Both the position numbers and the translations under genes were made by a program. Below the pieces are notes generated by a model. It did not search any database, had not been told where the DNA came from, and saw nothing but the letters and a program-made list of their open reading frames with translations. From contig JAHBMJ010001661.1 in the NCBI GenBank assembly GCA_018398765.1, forward strand, positions 47,501-73,699: DNA of 26,199 nucleotides. Direction: 5' to 3'. The DNA is from Chromera velia (Eukaryota; Sar; Chromeraceae). Positions 10,274 through 21,223 of this stretch are shown one piece after another. Position 1 is the first letter of the stretch. Each line of letters opens with the position of its first letter.

Positions 10274-11735
10274 TTGTTGTTGATCGCTTCTATAATGGTC
10301 ACGTGGCCAACGTCCGCACTCTACAATGGAGTGGAACCTCGAGTTGCCCTTATACCTGCAATAAAGAAGCTTGTGGCCGCGAGTGTGGAGTTTTTGGATT
10401 CGCCAGTTCGCACTTCGGAGCTTGCTCTTGACAGATTTGCATCAGAGAGTACTGTCATCAGCTTTCTCCTCCATTGGACGAAAAAGCTCTCCCTCCCCAC
10501 CACAAAGCAAAGGAAGCGTTGCAAGAAAAAGCCTCCGCCATGCCGCTTTAAGACAGTCACTGAAGAAGATCACGGACCGATTGCATCCCCCCCCATCCTC
10601 ACATCGGACTGCTGAGAGAGGCTTCAGCTCAAACCTAGGCTCAAATAAAAAGAAGTCGGTTGCGGGTGAGGTCGCATCGAAGGAAACTGTGTTTGCCCTT
10701 TCCGCCTCGGCTGCCCCCTTCACACCAAACCTGTCACCTTCTGAAGCTTACGTCAATCCCTCCCCCCAGGTGACTCAGAGCGTTTCTATCTTGCCCTCTC
10801 CACAAAGCGATGCCAACACGCCCCCCCCACAAAGCGCCTCCGTCTCACCCTCCCCACAAAGCGATGCCAACATGCCTTCTACCAACAATAGTGCATCCAT
10901 GTCCTCTTCCTTGAATTTGAAAGGCAATTCCGTCAACCAAATCCCTGGACTCGTCTACTCCACTATGGACGTTGGTTTGGAATCCTCAAAACCCTTCTCC
11001 CCACCCACTCCTCCTGAGGTTCCTCAAGCCTTAGTGCACTTCATTCACCTTTTTCTTAAAGGAGACTTCAGCCAAAACCCATTTAGGCTCTCAGCTCAGA
11101 CTGTTTGTGAGCTGTTTGACCTTTGTATACAAAAGGATCTGCCTTGTTGTGACGGCGTAGATTTTGTTAGGCAAAGGGGCCTGGAGGCAGTTTTTTGTTG
11201 TAACATGACGGTCCGGGAGAAGCATGCTAACGATGTCATTACCGCTCGGGATGGGCGTTTGCTCTTTTCTGTTCACGAGTATGGAGACGCGTTCCCTTTT
11301 TATAAGGTATGGCTTCGTGTCTACGGAGAAACTCACCTTTTTTGAATCAGAGCAGGAAGAATGCAATGTGCAACATTCTCTGCAGCAGCTTTTCTCTCTG
11401 CTTCCTCCTTCTGACCGCGTGAGTCCTCGTCTGCGCAGCTTCACTGCACAGATGACAACAGTCACTCCCGTCATTGTTTCCAAGTCGGCAAGGAAGTCTT
11501 AGCGTCAGAGGGCCGCATGGGATCAGATTTAAGACGAGATTGGCTTTCTTGAACAGTTTGAAGAGAGGGAAGAACAAGCGTCCAGCAGGGAGAACCTCTC
11601 CTTTGACATCTCTTTCCCATCAGTTATATGCGCTGTACGGGCTTTTGTGATGCTCGAAAACCATCCAGCAGGAGAGGGGGAGGGTGACCAACCTAGTCTT
11701 CAAAAGGGCAAGTTTGTTGCAACATGGCTGTGAGA
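10274..11735 (+). pseudogene. Broken coding-like region, unrecognised
   Basis: Three consecutive reading frames look coding. Frame 1 (from about 10274) has a Lys/Arg-rich end. Frame 2 (to 11345) has Ser/Pro-rich repeats (PSPQSDAN twice) and then a globular-looking stretch with many Cys (VPQALVHFIHLFLKGDF, FDLCIQKDLPCCDGVDF). Frame 3 runs from about 11307 to 11735 (LFSLLPPSDR, SFDISFPSVICAVRAFVM, GKFVATWL). The first change of frame falls near a run of eight C (10587-10594). The second falls near TTTTTT (11338-11343) or could be a 79-nt intron (11307-11385, GTATGG to CTGCAG). Frame 3 also holds a TAG (11500-11502) and a TAA (11530-11532). A decayed gene or mobile-element protein is likeliest. 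A real gene with unresolved introns and sequence errors is possible. I cannot name the family. Confidence 0.4.
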
Positions 11736-12531
11736 GCAGACTGAATATGAAGCTTAGCAATGGGAGTCTATTCTGTTTCTTATTTCTTTGTTTTCTTTCC
11801 TTTTCATCTCCCGTTCCTCTTCTCTTACAGATAAACGACGCGAGCATAATGATCGAACGGTCTTTTTCTGAATTGTTCATCCCTCTGACCCTTCAAACGC
11901 TTTTTTTGTACATCCATTCCAATCTTTGTTCTCCCTCTTCACTGGTTTGCTCTGTCTGCTTTCAGCACCTTAGATTGGTTTGACTGTTGCAGCCTTTTAC
12001 AGTGAGGGGCGGCACTTAGATTGATTAAGCGTCATTCATGTAGGCATCAGGTTTTAGCTACTAGTAGCAGACGGCAGCCCCACCCCGATGAGTGATGGAG
12101 GTCTGGCAAAGGGGTAATACAGCATTGTCCTAGACTCATGTATTGTATGATAGCCTATAGACCGATTAATAATGATCAGATGATGATGATGATGATGAAG
12201 AACACTGGTGATGAATGATGAATAGAGAATTCTGAAATCAATCTTTCAACTTAAGTTAGGGTCTCTTCTTTATGGAAAACATTGCTTAAATTCCTAGGAG
12301 TCAGGCAAGACGCCGCAAGAGAACAAGAGATGATTCATATCTCGCATTCATTTCGTCAGATGGTCGCTTCAACTTGCGGCATGTCTTCACTCTACCCCGA
12401 TCGAGTGCTGGCACCAAACGGTTCACAGCAGGGTAACGACGTCGACCCAGCTAATCACTGTGGAGAAGTCCTTCTGCACGCCTTTTTGGGTTCAATCAGA
12501 CAAACCAAGTCTCTGCATGTCTTTTCTGAAT
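11736..12531. other. Intergenic sequence upstream of the minus gene's stop
   Basis: A pyrimidine-rich stretch ending in TCTCTTACAG (11830) looks like an acceptor but leads to no usable exon. A GAT repeat lies at about 12177-12199. The plus-strand ORF at 12282-12626 overlaps the minus gene's 3' end and is not supported. Confidence 0.5.
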
Positions 12532-13254
12532 TCAGTCAACCTTCTTCTTGGGCTTCAGAGGGAGTGAGCAGTCTTTCTCCAGAAGCACACGGATTTTCTC
12601 ATCACAGAACTCCTCGGAGTCGTTGAGTGTGTTCTTCCAGTAGTAGACTCTGTCATGCGGTCTCCCAACAGCCACTGTCACTGTCGTTTTGGTTTTCACG
12701 TACCCTGTCCCATTCCGCATGTACATGATAAGCTTCTCCATAGCCATGTCATCCATGCTCTTGACCTTTGCAGTGTTGAACAGCAGAGGGATCAACGAAG
12801 CCGGGAAGACGTTGGCGTCAGCCAGCCTGCGAAGGTTGGCGGCGAGCTCGTTGGCGGGATTGGTGCTGGCGGTCTCGACAGTGTGTTCGGTTTCATCCGT
12901 TTTCCTGCAATGAGAAGAAGAAGAACTGAGGATGAGGTCACCAAGTTGCCATCAGCACCGAAGTCCTCATACTTTTGCCGGAAATGGATACAGATAATGC
13001 CCGCAGTGTTTTACCTCATCTCCTCACCTCTTCTTTCCCTGTTCAGGAACCTTGGGGACCTTCTTGCTCAGAGGCAGACCGAGAGAGAGTTTGATCTCCT
13101 CCTCTTTCTGGAAGTCTTCAAGTGGATGGCTATGGACTAGGCCGCGCTGCTCGGCAAGGACATCTTGGAGTTGAGGGCTAACCGGGCTGTCCACGTCCGA
13201 ACCGAAGAGATCTTCTGCACCAGTGGGCACATCCGTACCAGAAGGATGTGTCAT
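12532..13254 (-). CDS. Uncharacterised two-exon gene, 199 aa
   Basis: Exon 1 runs 13254-13028 from an ATG preceded in frame by a TGA. The intron is 13027-12905 (123 nt, donor AG|GTGAGG, acceptor TTGCAG), and exon 2 is 12904-12532 ending TGA. The two phases fit: AG plus G restores an Arg codon, giving GKKRKTDE. The N-terminal 50 residues are Ser/Asp/Pro-rich. A basic cluster at the junction (GKKRK) could be a nuclear signal. The second half looks globular (NELAANLRRLADANVFPASL, MEKLIMYMRNGTGYVKTKTT, DRVYYWKNTLNDSEEFCDEK) and ends in KPKKKVD. I do not recognise the family. Support comes from the matched splice sites, the clean start and stop, and the normal composition. Part of exon 2 is duplicated upstream (13309-13368), which may mean a gene family or a mobile history. 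Confidence 0.65.
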
Positions 13255-13308
13255 GGCTCACTCTAGTAGAAACTGCACCGTGGAATCAAGAGATCCGCTT
13301 GCGTTGGT

Positions 13309-13368
13309 TCAACGAAGGCGGGAAGACAGCAGAGGGATCAACGAAGCCGGGAAGACGTTGGCGTCAGC
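13309..13368 (-). pseudogene. Truncated duplicate of a piece of the 199-aa gene's exon 2
   Basis: The 43 bases at 13326-13368 are identical to 12780-12822 within exon 2, in the same orientation, and encode ADANVFPASLIPLL on the minus strand. Just beside it, 13309-13327 is a further copy of a 19-base part (TCAACGAAGSCGGGAAGAC), also found at 12792-12810 and 13338-13356, with one base changed. The copies lie upstream of the gene's start codon. Confidence 0.75.
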
Positions 13369-14704
13369 ACGAAGGCAAGTCCTGGTGGACATGTCTTCGA
13401 GCCTGAAATACAAAAAGAACAACGAAGGGCAAGAAAGGGAGTGAGGGAGAGAAGGGGGCCTGGGGGGCCCAATAGGATTAGGATGATATACAAAAGGCTT
13501 AAAAGGACGAACCGCTTCATATCTATTTCCCCCTCCCAACCCTGATCTTGCCCCGATGCCGCTGCGTCGTGCGCCCATACATGCAGACAGCGAATGAACC
13601 ATGCACATGCATGGAATAAAATAACCGGTGTCAGCGGACTCCGCATTTATATCCCTGTATCAGCATGTATATCTGTATTTACTTATAAAATACATATATA
13701 TACAATTTAAAGAGACAGCAGCATGGTTGTGCTTCGGACTGTTTTCTCTGCTCACCCAGCCTGTAATCTTTTTATTCCCTGTCTATGTAGACTCGAGCAG
13801 CTGGAATGCAGTCAGGGAAACGATTCTGTGGATTTGGGCATTTGTCCTGTGTTGACAGAATGCCTGCACGCACCCGGCCTTCCCGTCCATACTCGAAAAT
13901 TCAGCAACTTACTCTGGGAAAAAGTTGGCGATGATCCATCGGGACTCGGAGAGGCCCCTGGAAAGCGTACAGCTGTGGATTGGACTGCCTCTTGGACCAG
14001 CAGAACGACTGCACAAGCAAGTGCCCACGAGAGATAAGGTGCGCTTCGCATGACTGGTAACTTTGTCTCCGTCGATCGAGTTTCGGCTTGAGCGATGTGC
14101 AACTGATTAGATTTGCCGGGTCGAGTTTTCCCTTAAATTCGAATTATAGATGTCGCTTTTGGAAATGCTGGCACAGGCAGACTAAATGTGCTTTTGGCGC
14201 TCGATCGTGGTTCAATGCTGACAGCTTTAACTGAGCTTTTCAGAGGATCGAAACATGTGTCAGTCTGGACGTTGCATGCATGTATGCATGGGGACACACA
14301 AAAATATTCATGCAAATATGATCAAGGGCCCGCTGGGGCCCAGGCAGGCTTCGTAATATGAATATATTCATATTTAATAAGGATTCACGCGGTCCCTCTA
14401 CGCTAAGTTTACGTGGAGTGGTCACCGATGGTGCCCCGGCAATGATCACACTGCCGAAAAACACAGAAAACGGTCAACATCAAACGGCCAGTCAAGGGCT
14501 TTCTTGGTGTTACCGTTTGTCCTGAGGAGCGTCTTCGGAAGCATGAAAGTTCTAACGTGAGCCCCCTTTCGTAGCAGAGTGCAGTGAGCTAGGTGTGTCC
14601 CTGATCGAGGCGAAAGCAAAGCCTTTCCCTTTTGCACTTGTACAGTTGACCCTTGCATGACCGATCTGTATGACACGTACTGAGCCTGTCGCTTCAGCAC
14701 TCAC
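13369..14704. other. Intergenic sequence with weak coding fragments
   Basis: Contains AT patches (13650-13715, 14355-14382), TGCATGCATG words (14273-14290) and the weak minus-strand fragments listed separately. No complete gene can be built here. Confidence 0.5.
13816..14051 (-). CDS. Very tentative small ORF with a hydrophobic N-terminus
   Basis: From an ATG at 14051 on the minus strand, 78 codons and a stop. The first 25 residues (MRSAPYLSWALACAVVLLVQ...) resemble a signal peptide ending near AVQSTA. The rest is Ser/Pro-rich with no recognised domain. ORFs of this size occur by chance here. Confidence 0.12.
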
Positions 14705-14878
14705 CTGCCGACGCGTTTTCTGCTGTGTAAAGGAGGCAAGCGCAATCGAAATCTTCTTCAAAACTTTTCCGTACGCCACGACTTGCCACACCCCAAAGTG
14801 TCCTGGAGGTCCACCTCTCGAGGACCGTCCGTTCGTTTCATGACCTTCCTCGGAGAGTGACACAGAGAGAGAGGGCAC
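14705..14878 (-). CDS. Possible minus-strand exon head-to-head with PP4R3
   Basis: On the minus strand an open stretch ends at 14705 with CGGCAG followed by GTGAGT, a textbook donor. It reads GHFGVWQVVAYGKVLKKISI near its end, followed by ALASFTQQKTRRQ. No ATG is in this frame, so it would be an internal exon or begin further upstream. No partner exon is convincing. Downstream on the same strand, 14464-14370 contains another coding-like fragment (VIIAGAPSVTTPRKLSVEG). Both could be remnants of an older gene or element. Confidence 0.22.
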
Positions 14879-15140
14879 TCTCTGTCACTTGGCCCAAGTG
14901 CGCTCAGGCAGTGGGTGCGCTGTTTGTGCCTCTCCGACGTGATTGTGCAAGCAATCGATTGATTGAGTGGAGGGTGAGGTTCGTGCAGTGAAGTGTAGTG
15001 ACTGTGAAGGTCCTTCAGTCTGTCAGTCTGTCTGTCTCCTATTGTAGAGGGAGACAGTCAGCCGAGACCAAGGGTCGGAGGGCCGGCAGGAAGGAAGGAA
15101 GCCTCTTCCCTTCTTAGCCCTCTCCTCTGTCTGCAAGCCG
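14879..15140 (+). promoter_or_regulatory. Upstream region of PP4R3
   Basis: About 260 bp precede the chosen PP4R3 start. They contain short GTCTGTCA and GATTGATTGA reiterations. I see no TATA box or recognised transcription-factor motif. If the minus-strand exon at 14705-14878 is real, this would be a shared divergent promoter; otherwise it is only the 5' flank and leader. Confidence 0.3.
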
Positions 15141-17716
15141 ATGGCTGTTGATGATTCGGGTCGCGGCCACACGGGGGGAAGGGAGAGGACAGATGACGAC
15201 TCAGAGGGTGCGAGGAGGAAGGTGAAGCTGTACGAGTTGGACGGCTCCACAGGGGGGTGGGGGGATAGGGGTACAGGGACATACAGGATGGTTGGTGGGA
15301 ACGACAGAGAGGTCAGTAGGAGAGGGGAGCACGCCCACGCTAGGGCAACAAGCACCGTTGCACCCCCGATGGTGTTGGACTGTCTGTCTGACATCTCTTC
15401 TCTTTCCGTTTCCTATGAGCCTTGCCCCTCGTTGGGTCCCTTTTCTGTGGTACATGCTGTTTCCTCCCCTTCAAACCCCTTCATTTGCCGCATGCGCTTC
15501 TCCAGAAGCCTGTGCTTTGCCGCGCTCGCCTTTCTGTGGTACATGCTGTTTCCTCCCCTTCAAACCCCTTCATTTGCCGCATGCGCTTCTCCAGAAGCCT
15601 GTGCTTTGCCGCGCTCGCCTCTCTGTGAGCTTCCTTTTTCGCGTCCGGAGGAAGAGGAGCGTGCTGAACAGAGCTGATCGATATTTGTGCACGCGACTCT
15701 GGGTGTCTATGTCCGTCGGTGTCTGTCTTGTCTGCAGGCCTTCCCTCGTCTGCAGGTTTTGTCTGAGAATTCCGGTGCGCTCCTTCTTGACTCCGTGATC
15801 TCACCCGACCACGACTACACCAGGCAGAAGGAGACCATCATCACGTGGAATGAACCGAACAACCCACACAGCCCCACACACCAGCAGGGGGAAAGCGAAG
15901 GGGAGGCGGAGGATGAGGGGAGCACGTACAGGGCCCTCTCCTTCCAGACTCCAGAGGGATGCAATGAAGTCTGGTCAGTCAGGCAGGCAGGCAGGCAGCT
16001 AGAGGAGAGTTGGGGGGGTGAGGGAGTCTGTGAATCAGGGAGCTGGCTTTTTGGCCTTGACTATATGCAATGGGGTGTGCGTATCCCTGGCTCTGTGCGT
16101 GCACGTGTGTGCACATGTATGTGCGTCTTTTTCTGCTTATTTTCAGGGCTTTCCTTGCTGCTGTCAAAAAGCACCGAAGGGATGAAATGACGGAGTCTTC
16201 GAGCCTGCTCGAGGAGGCGAATGCCAATTTTCGTCTGGTGGAACTGCCCTCAGTGGGCAATTTGCAGAAGCTTTTGGAGGTCATAGAGGAGTATGGAGGA
16301 TCGGTCAGTCTGTCTTTTTGTCTCTTTAGAAGGAAGGAAGGAAGGAAGGAAGAGACCTGAATCAAGGAGCACGGTCCGAAGACTAGGTGCTTCTCTCTTT
16401 CTCTGCATTTCCCCTTTTCGTTTTGTCGAGCGAGAGCTGAGGTCTTTCTTTTCCCCTTCCTGCATACCTCCTCGATCGATCACCTGCCCGTCAGATCGCT
16501 TCTCCTCTTCTTGGTCTCTTCCTTTCTCCGTGTCACTCGATTCGTTGGTCCATCGGCCGTACTGTCGACCTGTGGAACGCGAGCATGCATTGTGGTGCGT
16601 TGGTCGGAATTGAAACTCTGCCTGCCTGTCTGTCTCTGTGCATGCAGCTTGCTGAGCAAGGCGCAAAGGAAGCCCTCGCACAAGACGTCTCTCAGCCGGT
16701 GAGTGAGCAGAGGGACGGAATGGGGCGGGATATCTGAAAGCTTCCAGCTCTCTCTCTCTCTTTCTCTCTCTTGCGTCTTCTTCCCCCCTCCCTTCCTCCT
16801 TGGCCTTTGGTTTCGCTCTGCTCGGTGCGAGTGGGTACGAAGAGAAACATCCATGCCGCAATTTCTGTGGAGGACGGAGCCTGCATCTTGGTTTTTGGTC
16901 TTCTTGTTACTGTTTTTTCTTGTCGGTTCCTTTTCTCTGGTCCTCTTCAAGCGTCTGTCGCCCAGTCGTGTGTGTTTGCTTTTCTATTCCGACTAACTTT
17001 GTCTTTTCTGCAGGTTTTCCTTCATCGTCTGGCCACTGTGTTCGATCAGTGCGAGGACTTAGAGGCAGAGGAAAACCTGACGAGGATCTTCAATATCGTC
17101 AAGAAACTAGGTCGGTGGGTCGGGGGGTTGGATGGGTCTGGAGTGGATGGGTAGAAATGTAAAGGGATGAGAGAGTGGGTCCGTTGTGTTCTGCAGTCGG
17201 AGTCCGTCTGCAAGCAGTGGCCTTCTTCGGGCTTTGGCTCTACATATTTGAGACTTGTGCTGCTGCATTCTCTGAGGGTAGAAGGGTCTGACTGTATTCC
17301 TTCTTCCTTCTTGCCCGCCTGCCTGGTTGCAGTGCTGATGTCAAACCAACAGGTGACAGAGGCTCTGATCAGCGACGATCACTACGAGCTTCTCTTCGGC
17401 GCCCTGGAATGTCAGTTCGTCCTTCCAGTTTGTACTTTCTCTTTCAGGCTTCATGCGGAGTGTATGCACGCCTTCTGTCTCTTGTACAGAGTCCTTTATC
17501 AGGGACTGTGCATGGAGAGCAGACGCAGCCCTACAATTTTTTGATTTGGCGCCGTCTTTGGCTCAAAGGAGAGTGAGAGTCTCCATCGATCTGCCTTGTC
17601 TCTATCCTGTGGTGCTCACCGCTGCTTCTCTGTGAAGTGCTCTGGAGTAACCTGGCTTACCGTCTGCCCCCCTTTCTCCATTCCCTGACTCTCCTTCCAT
17701 CGAGATCATGATCCTT

Positions 17717-17755
<39 letters not shown>

Positions 17756-20700
17756 CTCTTCCCGCAAGCCTTTTCCTTGCCGGCTTGTTCCTTGTTTTGA
17801 AGCAGCTTTGAAATAAATAAAGACCCTTCTTTCCCCCTTCCTGTCGTCTCTCTTTCTGCAGACGACGACGGCGTGTCTCCAGAGAGCCGAATGAAGCACC
17901 GTGACTTCTTTCGAAAAAGAGAGAAATTCAAACAGGTCAGTCGGCTTCACAATGCACGAAAAAATCTGAAGGTCTCAATGAACTGACTGGCTGGGACGGC
18001 TTCAGGTATTCAAAAAGAAGAGTCCACCTTTTGTTTGTTTTCTTTTCATACGTATCCGGTTGAGATCGTCGGTCGAGGCCATGCAGATCGGGGAGGGAGT
18101 CAGGGAGGGACAAAACAAACGCACTCTGCTTGTCTGCATCTGATGGAGGGATGCTGCCTGTCAACACGGAAAGACGGAGGGAGACTTTGCAGAATCCAAG
18201 CCGTCGGATGGATGCCCGTGCAGACCATGGGTGCCACCTGCATGCATTTATGCGAATGAAAATTGCAAAGCTCTGCCCGCCTGCCTGTCTGTTGTCCTGT
18301 CTTTGCATGCAGCCTCTGTCTCTGTTCAAGGGTACTGACGTCCTTCAAAAAATCAGATCCATTTTCAGGATCCAATACCTCAAGGTCAGTCAGTCAGTTG
18401 GGCAGGCAGGCTGATGGGGAAAGAGAGACACCAGGAGCGAGGAGGCTGATAAGGGCGAGAGAGTGGGGGAACGTGGCTGATGCGGGGGTGTGGCGACCTG
18501 CTTGTCGAGTTCTCTTGTCGTTCTGTCGGTGCTCCTCGCGAGAGTTTGTCAGGCCTTCGCTGCTTCCGTGTCTGTCTCTGTCTGTCTGTCTATCTGTCTG
18601 TGTCTGTCATGACAGGGGGAAGACAGGAGAGTTGATTTTGGNNNNNNNNNNNNNNNNNNNNNNNNNNNNNNNNNNNNNNNNNNNNNNNNNNNNNNNNNNG
18701 TTTGTCTGCTTTTTTGGTTCTGTGTTTGTTTGCTTGTGAGTGTTTGTTTTTTGGTTGTTCGTTGGACGAATTTGAGGGAGTGAATAATTTAGTGCTTGGT
18801 GGAAAACGTGCTTGATTCTGTCTTGTGTGTGTTGATTTCGTTCATGCAGGACGTCGCCTGCGTGTACTACTTGGACGACGTAGGCTTCACTCATTTCAGC
18901 GGGGTCAGTCAGTCAGTTAGCCTTCCTGCATGCCTCTGCCTGTCTTCCCTCTCTGTTCATCCGTCCTGATGATGAGTTAGGGTGTTTGTCAAGAGAGACA
19001 AAAAAAAGGTCACGTAGTATGTCCTTCCTGATGAGAAGGAAAAGACTCAAAGAGAAAGAGGCAAATTAAGGAAATGATTCGGCCTGTCTGTTTGGATAGT
19101 GGCCCTTCTTTCTTTTTTTGTTTGCTTTTCGGCCCGTGTATTCCTTCCCAGCTCCTTCCATCCCTGGTGCTGTGCTCTCGATGGCGTCGTTTTGCTTGGC
19201 TGTAGATCTCTGGCTCTACTTACCAGACACGAAAGACCTGACGGAATAAAAGAACAAGAAACAGAAAATGAAAAGGGCTCTGAGGGGGGGACCCAGATGG
19301 GCCCTGGAAGAGAAAATCTGCCGGTGATGAAACCTGCCCTTCCTTCCGTGTCTCGTTTCCTGGGTTCTCCCTGGTTGCGGCCACCTTCATGCCTCTTGCC
19401 GCCTCTGTCTGTAGCCCTCTTTGAGAACTTCACGCTACTAGTGCATTTGCCTGGGGAAAAGCTGTTTAGAAAGAGAAGAGAAGAGTGCCTCTTGACCGTC
19501 TCTCTCTCTCTCTCCCCTCTCTTGCTGCCTGCCTACCTACCTGCAGGCGTTCCTGGCCCTCCAGCTCCAGGTCCTCCAGTCCCTCTACAACCCCGCCGCA
19601 CACGCACAGGCAGCAGCCGTGGGAGAGGACAGTGACTCGGGCCACGACTCCCCGACCTCCTCGGGGGACAGGGGGGACAGATACGGACTGGGGGTGAGTG
19701 GAGGCCCTGCTGGGGGGATGGGGGGGGAGAGAAAGGCACGGCCGGCCGCAAGAGCGTCACAGCACCACACCCAGATCCCCAAGGAACTCCCTATCGACGT
19801 TGTGATGAACAGACTCTCAGAACAATTCGACGTCCTCCGACTGCTGCACTCATCTCTGGCTGTCACTCGAGGCCTGATGCCCCGAGAGAGGGGCAATCTC
19901 TCCAAGGAGATTATGCACAGAGATCTGTACACACATTTGGACGCGTACATTCGGGGCGAGGCCAACGGGTGTCGTCAGTTCGAACTTCTCGAGTCTGCTT
20001 ACAAAAGAAGTACAGAAAGATACCCCACAGAGCACAGTCTCACCCTCGACCCGTTCACCGGGGAGGCTGCCTCGTCTTCGCGATCCGCCCACAGCCAGCC
20101 TGTACACATTCCTGAGTTGGTCATGTCCCCCCTAGCGCTCTCTGTCGAGCTCATGCACATCACCGTTTCAGAAAACCCCTCGTTCCTGCGAGACCACATC
20201 ATGCGCCAGTCCGCCGACCTCCCCAAAAGGCCATCGGGGGACCCGCCGCCTGTTCCGCCGGAAGTTGTCCGGGGGGAGACTTACGCATCACCCCAGCGGC
20301 GCAACCACGCCTATCCCGGAGTGTCCTCGCACGGCACATTCGGTCTCCTTTGTGACATCCTGGCCCACGAGCCCGACGCAGGGCTCCAGCAACAGGTGGC
20401 AGAGATCATCAAAATGCTGTTGGACACCGGCACGATGGATCAGATGATCAAGGTGCGTGCGTGCGTGCTTGCGTCAGTGATTGTATTTGTTCTTCCCAGT
20501 GGGTTGGTTTACCGTGCATTTCTCATCTCTCCATTTGTATCTGTTCTTCTTAAGTCTGACATGTCCTCTCTGCACCTTCTTTCTTCTGACTTGTTCTTCG
20601 GATAGTGTGGCATTCTCTCTGCATGTGTTTTGGGAAAGTTCAACAAAGAAATGCATGCATCTCCCACGTATCAGGATCTATCTCCTGACAGGAACTTCTG

Positions 20701-21187
20701 GTGTCCAGAAGTGATCCTTTTATGCTAACAAATGCATGCATTGGAATGATCGTCTGACTGCACGTGTGAATACACAAACAAACAAACGTGCAGGATGAGT
20801 TCTTGACTGTCTTCTACGATAAGGCGGTCCTGGACGAACTCATTATGCCCCTCGTCTGCCAAGCAGACTTTCCTCGAGGATCTGGTGAGTTCCTTTTTTT
20901 TTCTTTCTCTGTTGTTTCTCCTCTTTCTCTTCCCCTGAACGCTTTTCTTGGTTGACGGAAGGGGATCCGTGTGAAGAATATCAATCGCTCACTGCTCTGT
21001 GGCCCCAGGGCAGCTGGGGGTCTCTTCTCTCCTGAGTCAATGTTACAGAGCTGCCCTTCATCTGCAAGTGCTTCGGAAGATGTTAAGCGCTGCCAAAATG
21101 CTTATCTGTACCTGTGCCACGCGCTCTGAGCGTGTGAGTGTGTAAGAGGCAAGACACGGAAAGCATGCGGACACAGGCTGATGTGCA

Positions 21188-21223
<36 letters not shown>

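Larger units (their letters stand above)
15141..16303 (+). other. PP4R3 exons 1-3: N-terminal PH/EVH1-like domain and start of the SMK-1 region
   Basis: Exon 1 (residues 1-57) has an acidic, hydrophilic leader and then the first strands of the EVH1-like fold, with VKLYELD and the hallmark WGDRGTG. Exon 2 begins at 15738 ([19 protein letters not shown]) and runs to a split Trp codon at 15973. Exon 3 completes that Trp and carries [20 protein letters not shown], matching the stretch that opens the SMK-1 region in animal proteins. A second in-phase acceptor at 15754-15755 would drop six residues (AFPRLQ). The longer form gives the better length match between the two conserved blocks. In Drosophila Falafel this domain reads short proline-containing motifs on substrates. 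Confidence 0.85.

Noticed and set aside
12282-13140. Plus-strand ORFs of 114 and 161 codons
   Set aside because: They are antisense shadows of the minus-strand two-exon gene, which has matched splice sites.
15023-15394. Minus-strand 123-codon ORF with hydrophobic segment
   Set aside because: It is antisense to PP4R3 exon 1, and its composition follows from that.
18904-19546. An additional PP4R3 exon expected in the longest early intron
   Set aside because: I tested CTCTTTGAGAACTTC at 19414 and the CCCAG at 19150, but exon 9 joins exon 10 in phase and the family alignment runs on without a missing block.
19694-19752. GTGAGT within PP4R3 exon 10 as an intron start
   Set aside because: There is no acceptable acceptor nearby, a cut of about 58 nt would break the frame, and the unspliced frame remains open into conserved sequence.
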